Below the pieces are notes generated by a model. It worked only from the letters and a program-made list of their open reading frames with translations, did not search any database and was not told the DNA's origin. Shown piece by piece: positions 53,584 to 62,658 of a stretch of 64,000 nt of DNA. Location: assembly GCA_000703065.1 (NCBI GenBank), contig JNLK01000001.1:3060001-3124000 (forward strand), in the 5' to 3' direction. The DNA comes from Lachnospiraceae bacterium AC2029. Lineage in GTDB: Bacteria; Bacillota; Clostridia; Lachnospirales; Lachnospiraceae. Position 1 is the first letter of the stretch, and each line of letters opens with the position of its first letter. A program made the translations under genes and the position numbers.

Positions 53584-53987
53584 ACAGGACCGCTGAAACG
53601 GACGGCCGGAAGAGGGCTGCCATGTATTCGCCGCTGACATTGGCGTATCTCGGAGACAGTGTGCTGGATCTTCGGGTGAAGGAGCATTTCGTCCGGAAGG
53701 CCAATCAGCAGGTGCAGAAATATCATAAGGAAGTGACTGCCGTGGTCTCGGCCGTGAGCCAGGCCGCATTTATGGATTCCGTCGAGGAGACCCTTTCGGA
53801 GGAGGAGACGGCAGTCTACCACCGGGGAAGGAATGCATCGGTCCATTCGAAGGCGAAGAACGCCACGATGGCGGAGTACAAGAAGGCCACGGGCTTTGAA
53901 ACGCTGCTGGGGTATCTCTACCTCAGCGGGCAGGAGGAGCGTCTGGAGGAACTGATCCGGCAGCTGCTGGGGCAGCACGGAGAGTAG
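53568..53987 (+). CDS. mrnC: Mini-ribonuclease 3
   Basis: 139 residues. An RNase III-like catalytic domain without the double-stranded RNA-binding domain, which matures 23S rRNA ends. The signature LAYLGDSVLDLRVKEHFV is at about residues 23-40; the second acidic site lies in ATGFETLLGYLYLSG. It sits between cysS and rlmB, its usual place. The first ~18 residues are variable; ATG 53622 (MYSPLTLAYLG) is an alternative start. Confidence 0.94.
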   Translation: MEESVDRTAETDGRKRAAMYSPLTLAYLGDSVLDLRVKEHFVRKANQQVQKYHKEVTAVVSAVSQAAFMDSVEETLSEEETAVYHRGRNASVHSKAKNATMAEYKKATGFETLLGYLYLSGQEERLEELIRQLLGQHGE

Positions 53988-54013
53988 GTACGGATACAGG
54001 GTAAGGAATAGGA

Positions 54014-54859
54014 ATGATCATGGATAAATTCGGAACGGAAATGACGGAACTCCTGCCGGAAGAGCCTGACACGGAGGAACTGGTGCAGGAGGCGCAGGAG
54101 TCCGATAAGAAGCATACAAGATCCGGAATGATCGAAGGCAGAAATGCGGTACAGGAGGCTCTTCGTGCGGGAAAAACCGCAGACCGTCTGTACATACAGG
54201 ACGGACTTCGGGATCCGGCCATCGGACAGATCGTATCAAAGGTGAAGAAGCAGGGGGCAACGGTCAGCTATGTGAAGAAGCAGCAGCTGGACCAGATGTC
54301 GGAAACCGGTCGGCATCAGGGCGTGATCCTGCTTTGTTCGGCATATGAATACGCCTCCATGGAGGAGATCTTCAAACTGGCGGAGGAGAAAGGGGAAACC
54401 CCGTTTGTATTCCTTCTGGATGAGATCGAGGATCCCCATAACCTGGGAGCCATCATCCGTACCGCCAATCTCTGCGGTGCTCACGGAGTCATCATCCCGA
54501 AGCACAGAGCCGTGGGACTGACCGCAACCGTGGTGAAGGCCTCTGCGGGAGCCGTGAATTACACGCCTGTTGTTAAGGTGACGAATATTGCAAAGACCAT
54601 CGATGACCTGAAGAAGCGCGGTATGTGGTTTGCCTGTGCGGATATGGGCGGTGAGGTAATGTATAACTGTAATCTGACCGGACCGATCGGACTTGTCATC
54701 GGAAATGAAGGCTCCGGCGTGTCCCGCCTGGTCCGTGAGAAATGTGATTATATCGTGTCGGTTCCCATGAAGGGAGATATCGATTCCCTGAACGCTTCGG
54801 TAGCGGCCGGTGTTCTTGCATACGAGATCGTACGGCAGAGGATGCTGAAGAAGGACTGA
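54014..54859 (+). CDS. rlmB: 23S rRNA (guanosine-2'-O)-methyltransferase RlmB
   Basis: 281 residues, SPOUT (TrmH) family. After an acidic N-terminus, a substrate-binding L30e-like domain (IEGRNAVQEALRAGKTADRL) is followed by the knotted methylase domain: EIEDPHNLGAIIRTANLCGA, GLVIGNEGSGVSRLV and SLNASVAAGVLAYE, the three SPOUT motifs. Its place after mrnC supports RlmB. AAGGA lies six bases before ATG 54014. Confidence 0.93.
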   Translation: MIMDKFGTEMTELLPEEPDTEELVQEAQESDKKHTRSGMIEGRNAVQEALRAGKTADRLYIQDGLRDPAIGQIVSKVKKQGATVSYVKKQQLDQMSETGRHQGVILLCSAYEYASMEEIFKLAEEKGETPFVFLLDEIEDPHNLGAIIRTANLCGAHGVIIPKHRAVGLTATVVKASAGAVNYTPVVKVTNIAKTIDDLKKRGMWFACADMGGEVMYNCNLTGPIGLVIGNEGSGVSRLVREKCDYIVSVPMKGDIDSLNASVAAGVLAYEIVRQRMLKKD

Positions 54860-54902
54860 ACCGGACAGACACGCAGTAACATTTTCGGACAGGAGCATCG
54901 CC

Positions 54903-55505
54903 TTGAACAGAACAGAGAAGGATCCGGAGAGAACTCTCACGGATGAGGAACTGGCGCTCCGAAGCCAGGCGGGAGACCGGGAAGCGGAGGAGCAGCTGCT
55001 GAAACAGTATAGTGATGTGGTGAAGCGGGAGATCCGTTTCCTCTTTCTGGTGGGAGCCGAAACGGAGGATCTGGCGCAGGAGGCCATGATCGGGCTGGTG
55101 AAGGCCATCCGGGATTATTCCCCGGACAGAGGAGCCTCCTTCCGGACCTATGCGACCCGCTGTATACGGAATCAGATCCGGACGGCCATCACCGCGGCGG
55201 GGCGGCAGAAGCATCAGCCGCTGAACACCTACATTTCCATCTATGCAGATTCCACGGAGGAAGGGGAGAAGCTGCTCTCGGAGCTGGCTCTCCGTGAGGA
55301 TTCCGGCAACCCGGAAGCGCTGGTACTCCGTAAGGAAGGTCTGGAGGAGCTGGAGGAACGGATGCAGCTGAAGCTGAGTCCTTTGGAACGCCGGGTTGCG
55401 GAGCTCTATCTGGCAGGTCTCAGTTATGCGGAGATCGCGGAACAGCTGGGACGGAACGAACGGTCAGTGAACAATGCACTGACCCGGATCCGCAGGAAAA
55501 TATAG
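54903..55505 (+). CDS. sigH: RNA polymerase sporulation sigma factor SigH
   Basis: 200 residues, sigma-70 family of the SigH type. Region 2 is DEELALRSQAGDREAEEQLL through EDLAQEAMIGLVKAIRDYSP and FRTYATRCIRNQIRTAI; region 4 is LSPLERRVAELYLAGLSYAE and the helix-turn-helix IAEQLGRNERSVNNALTRI. SigH starts the switch to sporulation in Bacillus and Clostridia. Position downstream of rlmB is conserved, although yacP is absent between them. The start is TTG with ACAGGAGC ahead. A terminator follows. Confidence 0.93.
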   Translation: MNRTEKDPERTLTDEELALRSQAGDREAEEQLLKQYSDVVKREIRFLFLVGAETEDLAQEAMIGLVKAIRDYSPDRGASFRTYATRCIRNQIRTAITAAGRQKHQPLNTYISIYADSTEEGEKLLSELALREDSGNPEALVLRKEGLEELEERMQLKLSPLERRVAELYLAGLSYAEIAEQLGRNERSVNNALTRIRRKI

Positions 55506-55534
55506 ACCCGTGCGTAAGAATGGGGCCCAAATAC

Positions 55535-55570
55535 AAAAGCGTAGATCTGTGGAGTCGGATCTACGCTTTT
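55535..55570 (+). terminator. Terminator after sigH
   Basis: A 13-bp stem AAAAGCGTAGATC/GATCTACGCTTTT with a 10-base loop. The A and T runs at both ends would let it work on either strand. Confidence 0.85.
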
Positions 55571-55590
55571 CGTACATTTGCCGCCTGATG

Positions 55591-55626
55591 AAAAATCGAG
55601 CAGGAGGGAATATCCCTCCTGCTCGA
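55591..55626 (-). terminator. Terminator of the tRNA-Thr gene (minus strand)
   Basis: A perfect 14-bp stem (55596-55609 with 55613-55626) whose minus-strand reading ends in TTTTT (55595-55591), seven bases beyond the tRNA 3' end. Confidence 0.85.
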
Positions 55627-55632
55627 ACTGTG

Positions 55633-55705
55633 AGCCGTCAACCGGAGTCGAACCGGCGACCTCAGCACTACCAATGCTGCGCTCTACCTACTGAGCTATG
55701 GCGGC
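55633..55705 (-). tRNA. tRNA-Thr (anticodon GGT)
   Basis: 73 nt on the minus strand. The D-arm has TAGCTCAGTAGGTAGAGC, the anticodon stem-loop is CAGCA-TTGGTAG-TGCTG, giving anticodon GGT (threonine ACC/ACT), and the T-arm is CCGG-TTCGACT-CCGG. The acceptor stem GCCGCCA/TGACGGC has one mismatch, C5-A68. No CCA is encoded. Confidence 0.93.
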
Positions 55706-55721
55706 AAAAATCACATTTGCT

Positions 55722-55750
55722 ATAATAATAAATAAACCTTCGTTTGTCAA
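55722..55750 (-). promoter_or_regulatory. Promoter of tRNA-Thr
   Basis: On the minus strand, TTGACA (55750-55745), a 17-base spacer and TATTAT (55727-55722), 17 bases before the tRNA 5' end. Close to consensus. Confidence 0.8.
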
Positions 55751-55763
55751 TACCAAATATTTT

Positions 55764-55792
55764 TTGAATTCAAAGCCGGTTTATGGTATAAT
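55764..55792 (+). promoter_or_regulatory. Promoter of the cohesin-like gene
   Basis: TTGAAT (55764-55769), a 17-base spacer and TATAAT (55787-55792), about 80 bases before the start codon. It is divergent from the tRNA promoter 14 bases away. Confidence 0.75.
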
Positions 55793-55875
55793 CCTACCAG
55801 ATATGCCCGCACGCAGGGACAGAAACCATATATTTTGAGGTTTTCGCAAATAATCGTAGGAGAGGCGGTTTGAAT

Positions 55876-57492
55876 ATGAAACACAGGATTAGAATCGTGA
55901 GTCTTATTCTGGGGCTGGTCATGCTGCTCGGACTCGGAGTCTGGCTTCCCGAACGGGCGGCTGAGGCAGAGGAGGTGGATGTCTATCTTTCCCTGTCTGC
56001 AAATGAGATCAAGACGGGTGAATCCGTTACAGTGACCATTCATGCAAGCGGAGATGCCCTGGCGTCCATGACACTCACGCTTTCCTATCCGGCCGGGATC
56101 CTGGAGTATTCCGGCGGCAGCGGTTCCATCAGCGGAGGGAACGGAAGCCTAAAGGCCTCATTTTCGGGAAACGGTTCCGTGTCCGCAACCTTTAAGGCGA
56201 TTGCCACGGGCTCTGCCAGAGTTTCCACCAGCGGGACCGCAGCCTATGACAGTGATCAGAATCCCCTGAGCATAGCCCATGCAGGGGTTACCATTGAGGT
56301 CGGAGCCGGAACGGGTGCTACCACGGAGCAGAAATCCACGGAGAAGACCTCGGAGGATGCATCCACCGAAGAAGCGACTGACGAACCCTTCGGTGAGCTT
56401 CCGGACGGCATCGTGGAGGTGGAGAAGGAAGAGGAGATCCCTGCCGGCTATACCGCCACCACTGCAGAGTATAAGAAAAAGAAGATACCGGCCTATATAT
56501 CTCCCAACAAGGTGGTCAAGATCGTTGCCCGTACGAACCAGGACGGACAGATCCAGTGGTATCAGCTGAAGGAAGCATCGGATGAGCTGATCCCCTATGT
56601 GGAGTATTCTCCTTCGAATGCGCGCTATATCCTTCTGGACAAGCCGTCAAATGTGGCGGTTCCCGAGGGATATACCGAGGATAAGATCAACCTGGGACAC
56701 GGTGATGTAAAGGTGTACCGTTCGAAGGCCGTGGAGGATATCGTGCTGGTTTACGGCGTCAGCCTGCAGGGAGTTGAGGGCTTCTATCAGTATGATACGA
56801 TCGAGGGGACCTTCCTTCGTTATGTCCAGCCGGCAAAAGACACCGGGGAAGAGAAGGACACGGAGGAAATGACCACGGAGGCCACTACGGAGCGGGCCAC
56901 ACAGCAGCTTCAGGAGCCTGTCGAGAGGAGAACGAAGGAGGATGAGGGAATCTTCACCCGTGACAATCTGATCAAGATGCTGTTCGGTGCGCTGGGACTG
57001 TTCCTTGTGATGGCAATCCTTGCCATCGTTCTGATGATCAAAAATGCACGGCTTCAGGGCGTGGCTCAGGAGGAGGATCCGGAGGAGGATTCACCGATCC
57101 GGAGGATCTCGAGGAACGGAGAATATGTGGAACCGGTGGAAGAAGCCGGAATGAAGGAAGAAGAAACCGAAGGGGATAAGGAAGAAGGATCCGGGGTGCC
57201 GCAGGCGGCTTCACAGGAAACGGTTCCTTCAGAGGTGACGGGAGAGACCATAGAGATCATCCTGGAAGCGGCAGAGGATAACAACAGCTCCGTTCACGTT
57301 CCGCCGGCGGAGGATCCGGAGAAGAATACCCTTGAAGATGCCATGAAGAGCAGGCCCTATGGGATCGACTCGGCGTTTGATGTTGTGGACGCCGAACAGG
57401 TTGACAAAACCGAGGAGGTTCATGTAAAATCGGAAGAACCACAACGTGTAGCGCTCCCGACGGAAGGCGATGACGACGAAGAGACGGAGTGA
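55876..57492 (+). CDS. Cohesin-domain-like surface protein with single C-terminal membrane helix
   Basis: About 538 residues. Signal peptide ([19 protein letters not shown]) then a cohesin-like domain at about 35-150: [53 protein letters not shown] Thr/Glu-rich linker and a second globular region follow (about 180-325). A membrane helix ([20 protein letters not shown], near 365-390) is followed by an acidic ~145-residue tail that should be cytoplasmic. No dockerin protein is in view, so classical cellulosome function is not implied. The start may be TTG 55870 or ATG 55876. Confidence 0.7.
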   Translation: MKHRIRIVSLILGLVMLLGLGVWLPERAAEAEEVDVYLSLSANEIKTGESVTVTIHASGDALASMTLTLSYPAGILEYSGGSGSISGGNGSLKASFSGNGSVSATFKAIATGSARVSTSGTAAYDSDQNPLSIAHAGVTIEVGAGTGATTEQKSTEKTSEDASTEEATDEPFGELPDGIVEVEKEEEIPAGYTATTAEYKKKKIPAYISPNKVVKIVARTNQDGQIQWYQLKEASDELIPYVEYSPSNARYILLDKPSNVAVPEGYTEDKINLGHGDVKVYRSKAVEDIVLVYGVSLQGVEGFYQYDTIEGTFLRYVQPAKDTGEEKDTEEMTTEATTERATQQLQEPVERRTKEDEGIFTRDNLIKMLFGALGLFLVMAILAIVLMIKNARLQGVAQEEDPEEDSPIRRISRNGEYVEPVEEAGMKEEETEGDKEEGSGVPQAASQETVPSEVTGETIEIILEAAEDNNSSVHVPPAEDPEKNTLEDAMKSRPYGIDSAFDVVDAEQVDKTEEVHVKSEEPQRVALPTEGDDDEETE

Positions 57493-57518
57493 CACGTGAA
57501 TCAGGAGGCAGTAATACC

Positions 57519-59195
57519 ATGTCAGAGGAAATGACATCGAAGCATTTTATTGAGCAGATCATCGATAAGGATCTGGCGGAAGGAAAGTATGAGAAGATCA
57601 TCACCCGTTTCCCGCCGGAGCCCAACGGATATTTACATATCGGACACGCAAAGTCCATTCTCCTTAATTATGGAATGGCAGAGGAGTACGGCGGACAGTT
57701 CAATCTCCGGTTTGATGATACGAATCCTACCAAGGAGAAGGAGGAATTCGTAAATTCCATCGTAGAGGATGTGAAGTGGCTGGGAGCCGATTTCCGCGGA
57801 GAGATCCTCTATGCGTCCAATTATTTTGAGCAGATGTACGAAGCAGCCGTAAAGCTGATCAAAAAGGGAAAGGCCTATGTCTGCGAACTGACCGCGGATG
57901 AGATCCGCGAATACAGAGGAACCCTTACCGAGCCAGGCAAGAACAGCCCCTATCGGGACCGTTCCGTGGAAGAGAATCTGGCGCTCTTTGAGGCAATGAA
58001 GAACGGAGAATTCCCGGACGGATCAAAGGTCCTTCGCGCGAAGATCGACATGGCGTCTCCGAATATCAATATGAGAGACCCCATCATTTACCGGATCGCG
58101 CGGATGACACATCACAATACCGGCGATACCTGGTGTATCTATCCGATGTACGATTTCGCTCATCCCATCGAGGATGCCATCGAGGGTGTGACACATTCCC
58201 TCTGTACCCTGGAATTTGAAGATCATCGTCCGCTCTATAACTGGGTGGTGGAGGAACTGGAGTATCCTCATCCGCCGAAGCAGATCGAATTTGCAAAGCT
58301 CTATCTGACAGATGTGGTCACGGGCAAGAGATATATCAAGAAGCTGGTTGAAGACGGTGTGGTGGACGGCTGGGATGATCCCCGTCTGGTTACGCTGGCA
58401 GCACTTCGCCGCCGCGGTTTCACACCGGAGTCCCTGAAGACCTTTATGAAGCTTGTGGGAATCTCCAAGTCCCAGAGCTCGGTGGAGTACCCCATGCTGG
58501 AGTACTGCATCCGTGAGGATCTGAAGCCGAAGGCACCGCGTCTGATGGGCGTTCTGGATCCGGTGAAGCTGGTGATCGACAACTATCCGGAGGGACAGAC
58601 CGAGGAGTTTGAGATCGAGAACAATCCGGATGCGGAAGGAGCAGGAAGCCGGAAGGTGACCTTCTCCCGCGAACTGTATATTGAACGGGACGATTTCATG
58701 GAGGAACCGCCGCGGAAATATTTCCGTCTCTTCCCCGGAAATGAAGTCCGGCTGAAGGGTGCATACTTCGTGCGCTGCACCGGCTGCGAGAAGGATGAGA
58801 ACGGTGTGGTGACAGTGGTTCACGGAACCTACGATCCCGAGACCAGATCCGGCAGCGGCTATGAGGAGAAGGAAGGCGCAAGGAAGGTAAAGGGTACCAT
58901 TCACTGGGTCAATGCGGCAGATGCCGTGACCGCGGAGGTACGCCTGTACGAGAACCTGATCGATGAAGAGAAGGGCAAGCTGAACGAGGACGGTACATTG
59001 AATTTCAATCCGAATTCACTGGTGATCCGCCCGGAGGCAAAGCTGGAGGCCTGTGTGGCCGACGCCAAGCCCTATGACCGTTTCCAGTTTATCCGAAACG
59101 GATACTTCTCAGTGGATCCGAAAGATACAAAAGAAGACCATCTGGTACTGAACCGGATCGTCGGACTGAAGAGCTCATATAAGCCGGGGGCATAA
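57519..59195 (+). CDS. glnS: Glutaminyl-tRNA synthetase
   Basis: About 558 residues, class I. The HIGH motif is [10 protein letters not shown] near residue 43, preceded by RFPPEPNG as in Gln[34 protein letters not shown] and [14 protein letters not shown] follow. The KMSKS-equivalent region reads [12 protein letters not shown], i.e. TGKR in place of MSKR. The C-terminal anticodon-binding beta-barrels begin near residue 345. CAGGAGG before ATG 57519 gives the start; upstream in-frame codons to 57489 lack support. Confidence 0.95.
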   Translation: MSEEMTSKHFIEQIIDKDLAEGKYEKIITRFPPEPNGYLHIGHAKSILLNYGMAEEYGGQFNLRFDDTNPTKEKEEFVNSIVEDVKWLGADFRGEILYASNYFEQMYEAAVKLIKKGKAYVCELTADEIREYRGTLTEPGKNSPYRDRSVEENLALFEAMKNGEFPDGSKVLRAKIDMASPNINMRDPIIYRIARMTHHNTGDTWCIYPMYDFAHPIEDAIEGVTHSLCTLEFEDHRPLYNWVVEELEYPHPPKQIEFAKLYLTDVVTGKRYIKKLVEDGVVDGWDDPRLVTLAALRRRGFTPESLKTFMKLVGISKSQSSVEYPMLEYCIREDLKPKAPRLMGVLDPVKLVIDNYPEGQTEEFEIENNPDAEGAGSRKVTFSRELYIERDDFMEEPPRKYFRLFPGNEVRLKGAYFVRCTGCEKDENGVVTVVHGTYDPETRSGSGYEEKEGARKVKGTIHWVNAADAVTAEVRLYENLIDEEKGKLNEDGTLNFNPNSLVIRPEAKLEACVADAKPYDRFQFIRNGYFSVDPKDTKEDHLVLNRIVGLKSSYKPGA

Positions 59196-60226
59196 TGAAA
59201 AAGAAGGGTAAGAAAACTTCACAGGCGGTGGTTGTTCCGGAGCACGTACCTGCAGCGATCACTGAGATCATAAAGCAGGATCAGGCTGAAAATGTGAAGG
59301 ACTCCGCGGATCAGGAAGACCGTCCGGAGACGAAGAATATCTATATCCTTTTGTCCCGTACGGGAACGGTTCCGTCCAAGGTGATCCGTTTCCTGAAGCC
59401 CATGCCCTATGCCCATGCGTCCATCGCATTTGATGAGAATCTGACGGAAATGTACAGCTTCGCAAGAAAGACAGTGCATTATCCCTTCTACTGCGGACTC
59501 ATCGATGAGGATATCGACAAGGGTGTGTTCGGCCGCAAGAAGACCACGAAGTGTCTGGTGCTCCGTCTTCCCGTGACGGAAGAGGAGTACGGCAAAGTTC
59601 ACCAGACGGTGGAGAGATTCAAGGCGGACCGGGGAAAATACGGTTATAATTATCTCGGGGTATTTGCTGCGAGAGTACACATTGCCATCGAAAGAAAGTA
59701 TAACTACTTCTGCACCCAGTTTGTGGACAAGGTCCTGCAGATGAGCGGGATCAATCTCTTCGGTAAGAAGTCCGGACTTGTGACTCCGGAGGATTACCGG
59801 ACCAGTGACAAGCTGGAGCATATCTACGAAGGTCTCTTAGTGAACTACAGAAACTGGCTCACTTCCTTCGGTCTCACTCCGGAAGAGAAGTCGCTCCGTA
59901 AGAACGAGAAGAAGGAAATGAAGGAGAAGAGAAGACTTCTTCGTATCCGGCAGAAGGAACAGCAGAGACAGCATAAGGAACAGCAGAAGGAACTGCGCGA
60001 CCAGCAAAGGAGCATCCGGACCGAGCTCCGGGATCAGCAGCTGGATCAGCAGATGGAACTGATCGAGCAGCAGCGGGCAGAGCAGCACATCCTGATCCGC
60101 GAGCAGCGAAGAGAACTGCGTGAGAAGCAGAAGGAGATCGACCGAAAGCAGATGGAGCGTCAGCAGGAAAGAGAAATGCTGATCCCGACCATTGACAAGA
60201 AGGATGATTCCGCGACTGTTGTGTAG
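59195..60226 (+). CDS. Permuted papain-like (NlpC/P60 superfamily, YiiX-type) hydrolase with charged coiled-coil tail
   Basis: 343 residues. Residues ~48-210 look like a circularly permuted papain fold: KNIYILLSRTGTVPSKVIRF, YAHASIAFDENLTEMYSFAR with His74, and YNYFCTQFVDKVLQMSGI with Cys173, the order His then Cys being the permuted one. Residues ~225-330 are a long, highly charged Gln/Arg/Glu/Lys coiled coil. There is no signal peptide, so it seems cytosolic. Substrate unknown; related proteins cleave amide or thioester bonds. Its ATG overlaps the last base of the glnS stop (TAATG), so translation is coupled to glnS. Confidence 0.72.
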   Translation: MKKKGKKTSQAVVVPEHVPAAITEIIKQDQAENVKDSADQEDRPETKNIYILLSRTGTVPSKVIRFLKPMPYAHASIAFDENLTEMYSFARKTVHYPFYCGLIDEDIDKGVFGRKKTTKCLVLRLPVTEEEYGKVHQTVERFKADRGKYGYNYLGVFAARVHIAIERKYNYFCTQFVDKVLQMSGINLFGKKSGLVTPEDYRTSDKLEHIYEGLLVNYRNWLTSFGLTPEEKSLRKNEKKEMKEKRRLLRIRQKEQQRQHKEQQKELRDQQRSIRTELRDQQLDQQMELIEQQRAEQHILIREQRRELREKQKEIDRKQMERQQEREMLIPTIDKKDDSATVV

Positions 60227-60331
60227 AGCGGAGAATGCCGGATTTGCGGTGCATATGCCGAAAATGAATGAAAATAAAGGTTATTTGATATCGGATCCCA
60301 TCATGACAGATGAGGTCCGATCGGATAGAAA

Positions 60332-60388
60332 ATCCCGTGGAAACTGCCGGGGACAGGGTTGTCCCGGAGGGTTTCCGCGGGATCTTTT
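60332..60388 (+). terminator. Terminator after the papain-like gene
   Basis: A long bulged hairpin: ATCCCG/CGGGAT at the base, GGAAAC/GTTTCC and CCGGGGACA/TGTCCCGG above, followed by CTTTT. Confidence 0.75.
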
Positions 60389-60446
60389 GCTCCTGATGTC
60401 ATTTCATTTTTGGTGGAAAAAAAAGATGATTTTCACGAATTAGGGG

Positions 60447-60511
60447 TTGATTTTTTCGTGAAAAGCGGTACAATGATACTTGTGTTAGCACTCAGAAGAT
60501 ATGAGTGCTAA
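60447..60511 (+). promoter_or_regulatory. groES promoter with CIRCE operator (HrcA site)
   Basis: TTGATT (60447-60452), a 16-base spacer and TACAAT (60469-60474), then the perfect CIRCE dyad TTAGCACTC-N9-GAGTGCTAA at 60485-60511. HrcA binds CIRCE and represses chaperone genes until heat or misfolded protein titrates GroEL. hrcA is not in the window. Confidence 0.96.
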
Positions 60512-60537
60512 AATCAGAAATATAGGAGGAACTGACA

Positions 60538-60822
60538 ATGAACGTTAAACCGTTAGGTGACAGAGTAGTACTGAAGCAGGCTGAGGTTGAGGAAACCACA
60601 CAGTCCGGCATCATTCTTACCGGCAATTCCAAGGAAAAGCCGCAGTATTCCGAGGTTGTGGCAGTAGGCCCCGGCAAGGTAGAGGACGGAAAGACCATTC
60701 CGATGAATGTAGAAGTAGGCCAGAAGGTGATCTATTCCCAGTATGCAGGAACAGATGTAACCCTCGGTGATGAGAAGTACACCATCGTACGTCAGGATGA
60801 TATTCTCGCAGTTGTAGAATAA
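60538..60822 (+). CDS. groES: Co-chaperonin GroES
   Basis: 94 residues, the standard length. It caps GroEL. NVKPLGDRVVLKQAE at the start, the mobile loop EETTQSGIILTGNS, and YAGTDVTLGDEKYTIVRQDDILA at the end (split) are typical. It lies directly after CIRCE, with TAGGAGG before the ATG, and 55 bases before groEL. Confidence 0.97.
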   Translation: MNVKPLGDRVVLKQAEVEETTQSGIILTGNSKEKPQYSEVVAVGPGKVEDGKTIPMNVEVGQKVIYSQYAGTDVTLGDEKYTIVRQDDILAVVE

Positions 60823-60856
60823 TCACCGACCATAACGAAGGATCATTATAATATAA

Positions 60857-62503
<1,647 letters not shown>

Positions 62504-62519
62504 GTGATTATTCACAGTA

Positions 62520-62577
62520 GCACAAGAAAAGAGGAACGGCTCGAGCTTGCTCGAAAGCCGTTCCTCTTTTCTTGTGC
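62520..62577 (+). terminator. Terminator after groEL
   Basis: A ~22-bp stem (62520-62541 with 62556-62577); GAGGAACGGCT pairs with AGCCGTTCCTC and is followed by TTTTCTT. Confidence 0.88.
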
Positions 62578-62630
62578 GTACTTGCGAAGCAAGAGCTGAA
62601 CCTTAGAGTATAATTTTCATTGGCATGAAA

Positions 62631-62658
62631 AATAAAAAGAAGAGGCCGAAGCCTCTTC
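62631..62658 (-). terminator. Minus-strand terminator at the left flank of the ISLre2 element
   Basis: GAAGAGGC-CGAA-GCCTCTTC (62639-62658 including loop). Read on the minus strand it is followed by TTTTTATT. It may belong to the element's end or to the host flank. Confidence 0.6.

Larger units (their letters stand above)
60227..60537 (+). other. Intergenic region with terminator, promoter and CIRCE before groES
   Basis: 311 bases with no gene. It contains in order a terminator (60332-60388), the groES promoter and the CIRCE operator, listed separately. The first ~100 bases show nothing recognisable. Confidence 0.7.
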
